A stretch of DNA of 64,000 bases from NCBI GenBank assembly GCA_946811695.1, contig OX328126.1, forward strand, positions 2,444,771 to 2,508,770. The letters run 5' to 3'. The stretch comes from Gonocerus acuteangulatus (lineage: Eukaryota; Arthropoda; Insecta; Hemiptera; Coreidae). A program made the translations under genes and the position numbers. Positions 23,884-36,032 of the stretch are shown here, piece after piece (within the stretch, counting starts at the first letter, position 1; the number at the start of each line of letters is the position of its first letter). The notes below the pieces were generated by a model. That model worked only from the letters and a program-made list of their open reading frames with translations, did not search any database and had not been told where the DNA came from.

Positions 23884-24030
23884 CTAAACAACAAAACAAA
23901 TATCAATATACTTAGCTCAAATATAGTCCTTACTATAGATAGAGCTCTTCAAATTTCACAATTAACGGCTAATACTACCTTGGAACTTTTTTTTCTTGCG
24001 TCCTCAACTAATCAAGAATGATATCCAAGA

Positions 24031-24383
24031 GTCACTCCAAATCTTTTCGTTTAAATAATTCATCCGAAATCATTTTTAAAATATTAAACTCACCATGAGT
24101 TTATCTTTATCTCAAACATTTCCTAGATTTCCCTCCCTTAATTTTTTTAATAGTTCTGATGACAAAAAATGCATACTGTTTTCTTTGTCAGATTCTGACA
24201 TAAGGTTGAGCTAAAGTAACGCAGCATCCACATCCATCGGAACTAAACACATTACTGAGCTTTGAGTCTGTTCCCCTCCATTTCTGCAACGCCTCCCCTC
24301 TGCTCAATTTGAGGCGGGCATAAAGGTATGATTCCTGAGACTGTGTATATGTTTAATTATTGAAAGGCTAGTGTACGCGCTAT
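24031..24383 (+). repeat. 350-bp dispersed direct repeat, copy 2
   Basis: Same sequence as 20441-20794 with scattered changes and a few short insertions (for example CACCATGAG near 24095). It ends at the same GGCTAGTGTACGCG. Confidence 0.92.
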
Positions 24384-24925
24384 TCAAAAAAAAAATGATA
24401 TCCAAGAGTGTTTATGTGACGGAACAGTTTTTAAATGTGGCAAAAATTCGATTTTTCAACTAAAGTCCCGATACATTTTAAAATTAAAAACCTTCTTTTT
24501 TTTTTTTATCTTTATTATTTATTTATACTTGCTAGTAAAGTAAGTTGGATTTCTTTGAGTCATCGAATTATAATGACTTTAAGACAGACAGATTTGTTAA
24601 TAGAAAATTAATTAAAATTAATTTTTTTTTAAAATCCTACGTAATTTAATAGACTTTGCCTTCTCCTTTCAAAATAATTTTAGTTTTTTGTTCTAGATTA
24701 TAAATGGCCACCTGCAGACTATCGCCTAAGATGAAAGAGGGTTTCTGTTCGTCAGACACTGGGCAACCATTTATCGATTCATTTTTTATTCATTGATTGG
24801 AGAAAATGGTTTCGATTTTAATCACACAAGGTAGTACTATTCCTTAATCCGCATTTCAGGCAAAATTTTTATTGATAGAGACAAATTAGGTTTTTTAATG
24901 AATAAGTATGACGAGGTGGATGTCC

Positions 24926-25041
<116 letters not shown>

Positions 25042-25159
25042 CAGGGAATGCTGTAGGCAACAGAAGAGGTTATCTTAGTATAGAATAGGTGAGGCCTACA
25101 CTTTGGAGGGCTATGGTGTCATGGAGAGAGAAAGTGAATTTTTGTATTGAAGCATTAAA

Positions 25160-25212
25160 ATAAAAGATTAATTGTTGTTAATAATAACGGATGTTAAAAT
25201 TTAAATAAATAA
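25160..25212 (+). mobile_element. SINE family 1 tail abutting the LINE 3' end
   Basis: TTAATAATAACGGATGTTAA followed by AATTTAAATAAATAAATG is the 3' tail of SINE family 1, here directly against the 3' end of the minus-strand Jockey-type LINE. Either a truncated SINE or a shared tail. Confidence 0.55.
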
Positions 25213-25228
25213 ATGATTGTCTAGATGT

Positions 25229-27965
25229 TTAATCACCCATAGTACCTTCATAAGTTTTACAGAAATCATTCTTTTGCTGAAGAATATCTCTAGGCCAATG
25301 TCTTTTGAGTCGCCTTGGTGGAGAGAGTGGGTGGGTGGCACTTGATAGGGAGAGGACTTCAGGATTTTGATGAGCGGAAAGTTTAGGATGGAAACGTTGG
25401 AATCTGGATAATAATATCTGAGTGGGATATTGAGGGTCTTTATGGAGGTTAAGGTTGGAAACATAAAAAGGAGCATCGACTATTGTTCTTAGGACCTTGG
25501 ATTGGAATGTTTGAATGCGTCTGATGTTCGATGTTTTCGCAGCTCCCCATAGTTCTGAACCGTATGTCCAAATGGGTTGCAGTAGTGATCTGTAAATGAT
25601 CAGTTTGTTTTCAGTACTTAAATGTGATTTGCGGTTCAACAGTCTATAGAGTTGTCCAAATCGTCTGTTAAGTTCTTGTCTTTTAAGTTATAAGTGATGT
25701 TTCCAGGTAAGTCGGGAGTCCAAGTGTAGTCCGAGGTAGCGAACTGTATCAGAAGAGGGTAATGGGACGTTGTTGAAGATTACTTGTGGACAGGAACTGC
25801 GCCGGAGGGTGAAGGTGATGTGATGGCATTTTTCCTCATTCTCCTAGATTCTCCATTTTTTACACCATTCTTGAATTTTATTCAAGTGGGACTGAAGATT
25901 CTGCGACTCAGTGTTAGGATTTGGGTGGGATGCGAGGATAGCTGTATCGTCTGCATAGGTTGCTAGAAGGGTGTCGGCGGGACTTGTTGGAACATCGGCT
26001 GTATACAGGGTGTAGAGCACAGGGCCCAGAACACTGCCCTGGGGAACTCCCGCTTCCACAGGATAATATTCTGAGTACCCTGATCCTTGTCGGACCTGAA
26101 AATGCCTATTTGATAAGTAGGATCGTAGGATGAGGTATAGGGTGCTGGGAAGAAAGGTTTTGAGCTTGTAGAGGAGGCCCTCATGCCATACCTTATCGAA
26201 AGCTTGAGCAACGTCCAGAAACGCTGAAGTGCAATATTCTTTTTGCTCTAGGGATGAAGATATTCGATCTACAACGCGAAGACCCTGCTGTACTGTGGAG
26301 TGTTGGGAACGGAAGCCAAACTGGTGAGTGGGCAGGATATTTTGGCTGTGAAGGATAGGTTGGATTCGCTTGAGGAGTAATTTCTCGAATATTTTAGATA
26401 GAATGGGTAGTAGGCTTATAGGGCGATATTATGAAGGGCAGTGTGTTGGTTTTCCAGGTTTAGGGAAGAGGATGATAATAGAGAATTTCCATAGGAGTGG
26501 GAAGTAGGTGGTGCGGAAAATACAGTTGTATAGATATGTGAGGAATGTGATAGCTTTAGTTGGGAGCTGGCGAATGATTTCAGATGTTATTAAATCAAAG
26601 CCGGGAGATTTGCGCCTTTGTAGCTTGGTGATGATATGCTTGACCTCGGAAGGATAGATGGGTTTAGGAGGCAAGGATAGTGGAAGGGGAGATTCGAGGA
26701 ATTCGATTATTTTTGAATGATGTGTTGGGTCATTGTGATCAGGATGAGGAGTAAAGGTTTTCTGGAGGTAAGTTCCAAAGAGGCTGGTCTTTTCTTCATC
26801 GGAAGAGGCCCAAGTGCCATCTTCGCGACGGAGAGGAGAAGAGAGAGGATGGTACTTCAAGATTTTTCTTGTTGTTTCCCAGAGGGAGTTGTCATGAGTG
26901 TTAAGGGTAGAGAGGAAAGTGTTAAAGGATTCGGAGCGATGGGAAGATAGCTGCTGTTTTACAAGCCTACTAAGGTTATTGTAAGAACGACGGTCTTCAG
27001 GATGACGAGTTCTTTGCCACAAGGATCGAGCTTTTCGCTTTTCCCCAATAAGTTGGAGTATGGCTTTAGGAAGAGAAGGGATTGTTGTGGGAACGGTTCT
27101 TTGATGAAAAGGAGTGGATGCTTTCCAAGCAGATTGTTGGATTGAGGTAGTAAAGGAATTTACAGCGTTATCTAGGTCTTCAGGAGTTTTTAGAGGGATC
27201 TTCAGGTCAATTGTTTCTTCAAGTAAAGACCTGAAAAGCTTCCAAATAATCGTTCCGTTGACAAGGGAGGGAGGTCTGGGAAGGGGCCGAAGAGAGAGGG
27301 AGAGAAGTAGAGGTGTGTGATCAGAGGAGAGGTCATTTAGAGATATGATTGATGAATGAACTGAGCCAAGTCCGTGGGATATAAAAAAATCTATAAGATC
27401 GGGAATTCGATTCGGATCTGTTGGCCAGTAGGTCGGGGAATTAGGGGAGATGGTGGAGCAGGATTTCGAGGAAAGTACAGACATTAGCGAACGACCGCGG
27501 GAGTTAGTTATTCTTGATCCCCACTGCAGGTGTTTCCTTGTAGTCGCCACCGACGAGAAAAGAGGGGCCTAAGGAGTTAAAGAAATTCAGGAATACAGGT
27601 TCAGGTAGAGGTTTGTTTGGAGGACAGTAAAGAGCACAACGAGTAAAAGAAGTAGGGAAAGAGGTTATTTTTACACCAGTAGCTTGGATAGATTCAGAGG
27701 ACTCTAAAGGGAAAGGGTGATGAGAGATGCTGTTTCGGATAAGAATGGCAGTACCACCATGAGCTTTGCCATCAGGATGATCAGTACGGTATGTCAGGTA
27801 TCCCGTCACGTAAAAAGATTTTTTCTTAGTCAGTCGTGTTTCAGTTATGAGAGCTACGTCAATTTTCCTATTGTGTAGTAGTGCAGTCAGTTCATTAGTG
27901 TGTTCTCGAACACCATTAGCATTCCAGAGGAGAATGGACAGAGGGTAGTAAGGTAAGGACGTCAT
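25229..27965 (-). pseudogene. LINE ORF2 (endonuclease plus reverse transcriptase), frameshifted
   Basis: The start at 27965 reads LSILLWNANGVREHTNELTA then DVALITETRLTKK, the Asn and Glu blocks of the APE endonuclease, and later FLVGGD. A frameshift near 27540 moves to KHLQWGSRITNSRGR. The reverse transcriptase runs through RRKSPGFDLITSEI, a frameshift near 26430, then a QFGFRS block, SAFLDVAQAFDKVWHEGLLY, GVPQGSVLGPVLYTLYTADV and YADDTAILA. After another break, the C-terminal NKLIIYRSLLQPIWTYGSEL and WGAAKTSNIRRIQTFQSKVL end at 25229. This is a classic Jockey-clade layout. Confidence 0.92.
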
Positions 27966-29185
27966 TTCGATAGGATTGGGACAAGTGTTGTAATTATTGT
28001 GTTCAACAGAGTTACTAGTGGAGTAATAATGGATCGGAATTCGGAAATGAAAGAATTTAGAATCGATGTGAGATCAGTGGAAGAGGGTGGTTGTGGTATG
28101 TGAGGGATCGGATTACGTGATGTGTGTGGTGGCACATCAGTAAGTGGAGGAGGTGGCGATGCATGGTCGGTGGGTAGGGAAGTATGAGTGACGAGATTTT
28201 GGCGTGGATGTGTTGTTTCATCTTCTTTGGGCCCTCCTGTTGCTCTCGCGAAGGATGTCTCTCTGTCCACATATCGGGATGGAAGCGTTTCTTGTAGTGG
28301 AGGCTGGTGTTCAAGTTCTTTTCCTGGTTGTCTTCTTGCTGGGTTCAGCTTCTTCTTCAGCTGTTTGTATGTCTCACAACCCTTGTAGTTAGCTGGGTGG
28401 TTCTGATGGCACAGTGCGAACACAGCTGGGGAAGATCTGCTTTTATTGCAGTTTTCGCTCCTGAGTCCTTCTCCGCATTTGACGAGTGTAAAAAAGTGTC
28501 TGAATTTCGTAGACCTTTTCTACGTTTTTGCTTCGCTAGAGATCGACGAAGAACAAAGGAAGAGGAACTTTTCTACTCCATCGGGTCCCCTCCGACTTTG
28601 GACGACATTGATGACCTGTCTCGCGGTGAAACCATCGTTCAACAGTTCATCCTTGATAACATCTACGGGTGTAGAAAGGTGAAGGCCGCGAATAACCACT
28701 CTCAGGGCTCGCTGATCTTTTAGCTGGTACGTGTGGTACTGTGCTTTCGATTTATCGAGATATTTAATGATAGCTCGGAAGGAGTCGGAATCGTTCGCCA
28801 ATATTTTTGTTTCTTCCAATCTGTTCACGCAAGTGAAAGGTTTTCCGCCGAGTGTATTTTTTAGCTCTGAACAAAGAGCCTCAAAGTTTTTTAGATTTTT
28901 TATAAAAATTGGAGGAGGGCGAGCAATCTTTGGAGCTGGTGGATCTTCTGGATCTACATCTTGTAAGATTGAAAACTTGTTGTGCGTGAAAAATGGTGAT
29001 TTGTTAATTGATTTAACATGTTGTGGAAGGGGAATTTTATTAGGCGGCATCTCTGTGTCAGAAACTGATTCCGTCGTTGATATGTCTTCCGGTATAGTTT
29101 CTTCGGAGTTAGTAGGGAGAGATGAGCGTGCTCGTCCCTTCTGTGAGTTTTTAGAGGTGCGTGGAGTATTTCCTTTAGATCGCAT
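27962..29185 (-). pseudogene. LINE ORF1 (Gag-like nucleic-acid-binding protein)
   Basis: Begins MRSKGNTPRTSKNSQKGRAR, a basic low-complexity start. FRAIIKYLDKSKAQYHTYQL and RALRVVIRGLHLSTPVDVIK follow, the PRE_C2HC-type domain of Jockey/X-element ORF1 proteins, which bind nucleic acid. A TAG at 28520-28522 interrupts the frame, and the same frame resumes KRSTKFRHFFTLVKCGEGLR, SENCNKSRSS and CHQNHPANYKGCE, the zinc-knuckle pair. The tail is Pro-rich and ends at 27962. Only the single stop breaks an otherwise 408-codon ORF. Confidence 0.88.
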
Positions 29186-29189
29186 TGTC

Positions 29190-29510
29190 TCCGCTAGTTA
29201 TTTACTGTTTGGGCGGTTGTATGGGATCAGTCCTTCATTACCTGCCCGAGCCAATAAAAGTAAGTAGTGGCTCATAAAAGTAATAGTCTGGGATATTTCC
29301 TTCCAGGGGGAGAGACCGCACAGAAAGTGTAAACAAACCTCTTTACCTGTTCAAAGTAATCCTCTACAGAAGCCGGTCCCAAGCAACACAATGCACTAGA
29401 CACGTCCTACCTGGTCGGAGGATAGCACTCAACTCCGCTGAAGAATAAGAGAGTTACTTGAGAACAGAAAGTCCGACAAGAGCAACAGTACAAATCTTCA
29501 GCCCAAACAA
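29190..29510 (-). promoter_or_regulatory. Putative 5' UTR / internal promoter of the LINE
   Basis: The region before the ORF1 start is more GC-rich than the surrounding intron, has no ORF, and ends at a recognisable transition to AT-rich intron near 29510. Jockey-type LINEs carry internal Pol II promoters in this position; no specific element was identified. Confidence 0.4.
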
Positions 29511-29639
29511 ACAATAATTGACTTGTTCATGATTTGGTAGACTTTTTCTCAACACTATGATAATTTACTAATTACTACAAGTCACCATAAACTACTTTCA
29601 GAAAGTATTTCATCTAAATTTAAACAAATTCTTTAAAAA

Positions 29640-31112
29640 AAAAAAAAAAAAATGTTCACAAGTTTTTAAATCTCTTGACTAAAGCCTGTTGAGATAGATA
29701 AATCAGTTCAATTGAAGAACTTCTGGGATGGAAATATTACCTTTCCTTCTACCTACGGTTGGTTCCACCATTTGCAAATACTAATGTAGTCTTCATATAT
29801 ATAAATCCTTTCTTCTCAAATCTCACATTTATTCTAGATTCAATTCATTTAGTCAAGGCAAGAAATGTCTAGCTTATGGCTATAGTCATGCCATCGCAAA
29901 AATAAGGCGAAGAAGCTTAGCTTCATGGTGCATTTCCATGATAATAGATGGCACCACCAACGGAGTGTTTTCAAGTCAACATCACAATAATAATATCTTT
30001 TTTCAAGTAATTTACTAAAAGCAACAAAATAATGATAAAATCTTATTAGTATATTGTTTTAATCAAAAAGGTAGAATGATTTTGTATCAGTCCTAAAAAA
30101 ATATCTAAAAATGATAACAACTGTGGTTCTGAAAACAAATGCATCTGGTTTATTTGTGAAAAGTTTCATAATGTCTGTCCAAATATATTACAATTTCAGA
30201 AGAAAATTTTAAATTGAATATTCTGAAGATCGTTTAATATAAATCGATTCATTCCATTAAAACCTAATAGTTTATAGTTTACTTTCATAGTTTTTAACCT
30301 GTTGTGAGTCATGAGGAGAATTCTTTAACGTTGATGCAGCCTAAATAAGAAAGAGAACCTTTTACAATTAGGACTGAAGCTGACGTCAAACAGTCAGCTG
30401 ACTTCTATCATTACAGCCTATTCACTAAAGATCGATACCCGAATGAAGTATAGTTAAATAAATATATTCATTCATGTCAATATCCCAACTATTAACGATG
30501 TTGTATCAAGACAAACCATTTTTTATTTAAATGTATAATTTATGTTCATATTGCTTTTTTATTTGTTACTTTCTTGCTATTTTTTATTATGTATTTTTTT
30601 TTCCTTTTATATTTTTTGTATTATATGTTTAGTTATACAACCTCAGTTTTAAACTTGACGAGCATGAGCATGCTAAGCTCTGCTAAAAGGGCACTGGAAC
30701 GAGGCCTATGGATTCTGGAGCGTCTGGAACATCATCATGAAGGGAATAGTCGGAGTTTCCCTGAACCTTGTCGCCCAAGATCAGGAGTGAAAGGATGAAG
30801 AGGTTCTCGGCTGAATGGCTTAGGTTCTATGCGCTCCATAAAATATGTTCAGTTAGATTATTATGGTATTTGTCTCGGATCCTAACATTGTCAAAATTAA
30901 ACTCTTCCACTTTATGTTTAACAGCATGATATGCCGAAGCTGTTTTATTGTTGCTTTTATCTACATTTTTAGCATGTTGTTTTATTTCTTCCAAAGTAAC
31001 TGAGAAGACTGCACAATGTGTTTCTTGGAAATTCTATTTGATTTCATTAGCAATCAAATTACTCTTAATATGGCTAAATTTCCCATGAAAAGAAAGATAA
31101 ATGAAAATGTAC
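29640..31112. other. AT-rich intron sequence, nothing recognised
   Basis: Contains a 20-A run near 29635-29653 and unremarkable short frames. I see no gene or repeat family here. Confidence 0.5.
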
Positions 31113-31241
31113 CTAGTAGGAGGCGAGGCTGGTCGAAGTGGAGATCTGTAATCTGCCCTTCGACGAGGTGAATAGTCTCGTCTCTCTCTACTCGGGGATC
31201 TGCTTCCTTGGCTTCTGGATCTTACAGATCTCGAACTTGAT
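31113..31241 (-). CDS. RBBP6: RBBP6 exon h: SR domain continuation
   Basis: The acceptor is GACTTCTCAG (31243-31242) and the donor is GTACAT (31112-31107). The split Arg codon AG|A is restored, then the exon reads SSSRSVRSRSQGSRSPSRER, RDYSPRRRADYRSPLR and PASPPT, ending again with AG of a split Arg. This continues the SR domain of exon g with RSP and RDYSP repeats typical of the end of the RBBP6 SR region. The length of 129 nt is a multiple of three, so it could be skipped without a frameshift. Confidence 0.92.
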
Positions 31242-32482
31242 CTGAGAAGTCAAAAATAAGAATGATAAACACTTGAACCAATAATTAAGTATAGGTATAA
31301 GAAATGTAAAATTGTGCACAAAATATAAAAGTGTTTCTTGGGTTAAGCTGTTATGCTGCAGCTGTGCTCGTATTAACACTTCCATGACCGATGGCTTAGA
31401 AAAAAATTTCCATCAGGGTCCAAGTCTTCCTTTTGTAGAGTTATTTCAGCAAACATTAAACAAAATAAATACACGAAGAAGCTTTTGAAATTATGTATTT
31501 TTAGTTATGTTTCGAATATGCCACGACAGCGGGTCTGCTGAAGGAATTGTTCTGGCGGATTCAGCATCATATGATACCAGACCCGCAAACCTAACCGGGA
31601 ATAACGTAATGAAGTCCGAATACGAAGGGTATAGGACAAGGCCCGGAGTAGTGGGGATAGAAAGAAAGCCAAGCTATCTGCTGATGCACACGCCACGACG
31701 CTGGGCACACAGAACACATCTCTTGGACGCAAACGCCACGACGCTGGGCCAGGACGTTTTAAGTGAAATAATAAATACTAATATCCATAGTCACTTTCCA
31801 GAATTTCTAATCTAAAAAGTGATAAACATTATTTTATTATATTAATCAGAATAATAAAATCATTAACTAAGGAAAGTTTTTATTTATTTATTGACTACAG
31901 ACTACATGGACGTATATAGGAAATAATAATTTCGGGAGGGGGGGCTGGGTACATTTAATGGGTATGGAATACTAACAATCTAGAACTTGGAATAGAAATA
32001 GATAGCCAACCTTATTTCCAGAAAACATTTTTTCTGAACTAAGTAATTTATTTTTAAGGTTTTTAAGACACATTTTTACCGTTAAAATAAAAAAAAATGG
32101 GGGGGGTGCAAACACAAACATAAAACTGAAACGAAATTAATTACAAAATTAATAATTGAAACAGTTGCTCATTACAAATGTAAAAGAGCAGAATTATTCA
32201 TGTTTTTATTTTATTTATACATGATATTTTAAGCAAGTTATTCAGGAATGCAGTCTGCTCTACCCAAATTCTGAGAAAGTTCTTAGTTATGCAGTTCCTG
32301 TATGTCAGCCTTTTAATTTTGGACTCCCTCTAAAACTATGATTGTGGTAAAAAAAAAAATCAAATAGTACAAAATGACAATGACTTAAGACCTATAATTT
32401 TTGTAATTCTAAAATAATTTAATATTCTCAATTAATGAGATGAAAATCTTGCAGTAGAGTAAATGTGGCTACTACGCCTCAC
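31242..32482. other. Intron between exons g and h, one unrecognised ORF
   Basis: A 102-codon frame (31507-31815, plus strand) includes the duplicated words CCACGACGCTGGGC (31692 and 31736). It has no domain that I recognise and is probably repeat-derived. Confidence 0.4.
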
Positions 32483-32746
32483 CTGCTTAGTGAAAATTGG
32501 CTTCTGCTTCTTGATCTTCTTCTTCGCAGGGGCGATCTCGAATGAGACCTTGTCCTTGTGCTCGCTCTTGTTCGGGATCGGCTTCTTGACGGAGACCTCA
32601 CCCTCCTCGGAGAGCGTGGAGTGCGAGATCGAGATCTCGAATAGGGAGATCTCGAATGAGACTGCCGCTGGGCTCGTCGCTGGTTAAGCCTCAAGTCCTT
32701 CTCGATCATCAACCTCTCAAAAATTTCCACAGGATCATCAATAGGC
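32483..32746 (-). CDS. RBBP6: RBBP6 exon g: conserved helix plus SR domain
   Basis: The acceptor is CCTTTTTTAG (32748-32747) and the donor is GTGAGG (32482-32477). It begins PIDDPVEIFERLMIEKDLR, matching the conserved DPLxAFxxIMxEKEER helix that precedes the SR domain in RBBP6 proteins. A long Ser-Arg region follows (HSRSPYSRSRSRTPRSPRR, then SPSRSRSRTRASTRTRSHSR). SR domains are phosphorylated by SR kinases and target proteins to nuclear speckles. The exon ends in AG of a split Arg codon. After the base-1 region this is the strongest residue-level match outside the RING. Confidence 0.95.
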
Positions 32747-33559
32747 CTAAAAAAGGTATAAAAATTAGTGCTAAAAGGCACTGGAATAGTTCGGATGCTT
32801 GCAGAAAAGCAGAGATCAAAGTTGACTGTAAGTAGCATGCTTGAGTTCTGAAGATTTATTAACCAAAGATAGTACCTAAGTGCTCTTTTGTTCAAAGATT
32901 TTCTTACAGGCATTGGAATAATGTTCAATAGAAAGGGCTACATAGAATTATTATTATTATGTAATAATTGCTATTATATAATATCGCCGTTCTCGAAGAA
33001 CAATGACATAACTGAAAGAATATCTCAAATGCAAATAAATCCGTAGAAAATAACAGAAACACATCCTATACACAGAGAAACATGGACGTATCTGTAGTTT
33101 CGCTCAGGACCAGAGAGTAGTTGCGTCATGGTCGAAATATCAACTCTTGTTACCTTCATTCAATTGAACAACGCAAATTAGGGTTATTAAATCCTAATCC
33201 TAAAAATGGATTAAATCCACTTTTTCATTAAAATCATTTTTTTTTTCTCAAACATTTTATGTATTTTTCCTTCTATTGGTTAGTAAAATCACTTTCATTA
33301 AAAACGTTCTCAATCCCATAAAAATAAAGGGTAGGAATAGTGATTTGAAAAGAAAGTTCACCTATTTGACGAGTACAGCACTCCAATCATTGAGTTTATG
33401 TTTTACTCTCCATTCTACAAACAATCTATCAATTTAGTGGAATCTATCTAAACTATGGAAACACGTCCATTTTAGGTCTGTCATCATGAAAACGCTAGGA
33501 AAAAACCACTGGTAACGTCCGAATAGAGGCGATAAATAAATAAAAACCGAATTGTGAGT

Positions 33560-33662
33560 GCTTAAACCCCTGCAGAGACCAACCCGTGTGGCAAGTTTGG
33601 TTAAAATCAGTCAAATGGTGTGGATTTGTTTAAGGAACAAACAGACAAGCAGGCAGTGAGAT
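33560..33662 (+). mobile_element. Transposon 3'-end fragment (GGTCAAACGGTGTGGAT type)
   Basis: CAAGTTTGGTTAAAATCAGTC and AATGGTGTGGATTTGTTTAA followed by AACAAACAGACAAGCAGGCA and a (TA)n run. The same arrangement is repeated twice at 37010-37265. It resembles terminal sequence of a non-autonomous retroelement, class unknown. Confidence 0.55.
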
Positions 33663-33671
33663 AAACGCCTG

Positions 33672-33677
<6 letters not shown>

Positions 33678-33722
<45 letters not shown>
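33678..33722. repeat. (TA)n microsatellite
   Basis: Pure TA dinucleotides directly after the GGTGTGGAT-type fragment. Confidence 0.97.
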
Positions 33723-33725
<3 letters not shown>

Positions 33726-34318
33726 ATTGTATATTATATTTTTAGCTGATTGTATAGCGTGTAAAATTATTAAAAATAGGATTACGAAACTGTATATTTT
33801 CCTTTGTAGTTTCCTTAACCCCTTAAAAAAAAGGTATGTCCATTTTTATTTTACGTTTTTCACACAGCAAACAATTTTTTTTGGAAATACATTAAACCTC
33901 ATGAAACACAAGGAAGTGAATGTTAGTGTGAGCTTGTAAAAATTAATTTCCTATTGAAATTATACTAGCTTCAACGTTTTTAGTGTCCCCCTGAAAATTA
34001 GATAGTTTTGGACTTATCCCTTTTTGAAAGTCAATGCCACATATTCTACATACTCTCGATATAACATTATTTTCTCTCACTTACACCCTTTGCAATTATA
34101 CGTTTTATAAAATTGAAGTGAACAGGCAAGTCACCAAAGTTGCAAAGCCTTATAAATAAATAAATAAAACTGTAATCCTGCAGCATGGTTTCTAGTTATC
34201 CTTTAAAGAAACAATTTGATATGTTACAAATTAAATCAAAACTGTTAGAAAAGTGTTTACATATTAATTGTTGATTGAATCTTTTTTCAGCTTAAACAAT
34301 AGAATTAAAAATTATTAA

Positions 34319-34668
34319 AAGTTAAGGAATGGTTGGGATTTGGCTAAGAGAAAACGTCAGAAAAATCTGTATTTTGAACTTTTCAGGATGCTCTTTGGCA
34401 GTCGTCTTCATTAATAAATGCCTTGGTGATGGAGGAAGACCACAATAATGTTTAGGTGATGATGGATAAATGTAGCGCCCCTACACTTATCCGTGGTCAC
34501 CTAAAAGTTAAAAGAGTTCTTCCTCCATCACCTGGGCATTTATTGATGAAGGCTGCCAAAGAGAATCCAGAAACATTTGAAATATAGTTTTCTGAAAATG
34601 TGACGTTTTCTATCAGCCAAATCCCAACCATTCCTTGACTTCTTATCAGGTCAATGGCTATCTTCATC
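34319..34668. mobile_element. GGGATTCGGCT palindromic element, copy 1
   Basis: GGTTGGGATTTGGCTAAGAG at 34332 is mirrored by TCAGCCAAATCCCAACCATT near 34614-34632. The whole element folds as a hairpin through CATCACCNGGGCATTTATT. The right end carries the extra tail ending GGCTATCTTCATC. The hammerhead-like motif is decayed (TGATGAAGGCTGCCAAAG then CAGAAACATT). Confidence 0.8.
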
Positions 34669-34734
34669 ACATTACTTATTTATTAAGAAAATACAAATAA
34701 TAATATTTATATGTATATATATATATGTAACCGA

Positions 34735-36032
34735 CAATAAGTCAATAAGCTCACACGTATAAATTCTTAAATAATTGCTTCTTCAGGAGGACACGTCTTC
34801 ACTATCAGTATTCTTCCTTAAGCCAGTCAATAAGCTCACACGTATAAATTCTCAAATAATTGCTTCTTCAGGAGGAAACGTCTTCACTATCAGTATTCTT
34901 CCTTAAGCCAGTCAATAAGCTCACACATATAAGAACACCACATGAGAGGGTTCGCACTCTGTCAGATGCTATATATATATATATATATATATGTATTATA
35001 AAACGAAAAAATGCAGAATGTGGTGGGAGAAAGCATCGGCTTCTTCCCACTAAAAGTTCTCAGTCTATTTCCATCTACAACAGGTACAGAGTCTAGTCCA
35101 CAGAAGCTTGCCGAGTGTATCTTACATTCTAGATATAGCATCTGACAGAGTGCGAACCCTCTCATGTGGTGTTCTTATATGTGTGAGCTTATTGACTGGC
35201 TTAAGGAAGAATACTGATAGTGAAGACGTTTCCTCCTGAAGAAGCAATTATTTGAGAATTTATACGTGTGAGCTTATTGACTGGCTTAAGGAAGAATACT
35301 GATAGTGAAGACGTGTCCTCCTGAAGAAGCAATTATTTAAGAATTTATACGTGTGAGCTTATTGACTGGCTTAAGGAAGAATACTGATAGTGAAGACGTG
35401 TCCTCCTGAAGAAGCAATTATTTAAGAATTTATACGTGTGAGCTTATTGACTGGCTTAAGGAAGAATACTGATAGTGAAGACGTGTCCTCCTGAAGAAGC
35501 AATTATTTAAGAATTTATACGTGTGAGCTTATTGACTGACTTAAGGAAGAATACTGATAGTGAAGACATGTCCTCCTGAAGAAGCAATTATTGGAGAATT
35601 TATACGTATGAGCTTATTGACTGGCTTAAGGAAGAATACTGATAGTGAAGACATGTCCTCCTGAAGAAGCAATTATTGGAGAATTTATACGTGTGAGCTT
35701 ATTGACTTGCTTAAGGAAGAATACTGATAGTGAAGACATGTCCTCCTGAAGAAGCAATTATTGGAGAATTTATACGTATGAGCTTATTGACTGGCTTAAG
35801 GAAGAATACTGATAGTGAAGACATGTCCTCCTGAAGAAGCAATTATTTGAGAATTTATACGTATGAGCTTATTGACTGGCTTAAGGAAGAATACTGATAG
35901 TGAAGACGTCTCCTCCTGAAGAAGCAATTATTTGAGAATTTATACGTGTGAGCTTATTGACTGGCTTAAGGAAGAATACTAATAGTGAAGACGTCTCCTC
36001 CTGAAGAAGCAATTATTTGAGAATTTATTCAA
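34735..36032. mobile_element. Foldback element with 85-bp tandem repeats in both arms
   Basis: Left arm: about 2.3 copies of the 85-bp unit in one orientation (CAATAAGCTCACACGTATAA and CTTCTTCAGGAGGA), followed by GAGAGGGTTCGCACTCTGTC. Right arm: the complement of that block, then about ten copies in the other orientation (35185-36030; ACTGATAGTGAAGAC, CTCCTGAAGAAGCAATTATT). The short middle (about 34990-35120) has no transposase. Tandem repeats inside inverted arms are characteristic of Foldback/Galileo-type elements. Confidence 0.85.

Larger units (their letters stand above)
25212..29510 (-). mobile_element. Jockey-type LINE, nearly complete, frameshifted
   Basis: Minus-strand order is a GC-richer leader (about 29510-29190), ORF1 with a zinc-knuckle region (29185-27962), then ORF2 with endonuclease and reverse transcriptase (27965-25229). 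ORF2 Met overlaps the ORF1 stop by four bases, a layout suited to reinitiation. The 3' UTR is only a few tens of bases. One stop in ORF1 and several frameshifts in ORF2 make it inactive. The 5' end is estimated from where the leader stops looking distinct from intron. Confidence 0.85.

Noticed and set aside
31507..31815. 102-codon plus-strand frame
   Set aside because: No domain, lies inside an RBBP6 intron on the other strand, and includes a short internal duplication; not supported as a gene.
35185..36030. Hammerhead motif in the 85-bp units
   Set aside because: CTGAAGA is present but the downstream word is GAGAAT instead of GAAA, so the core is incomplete.
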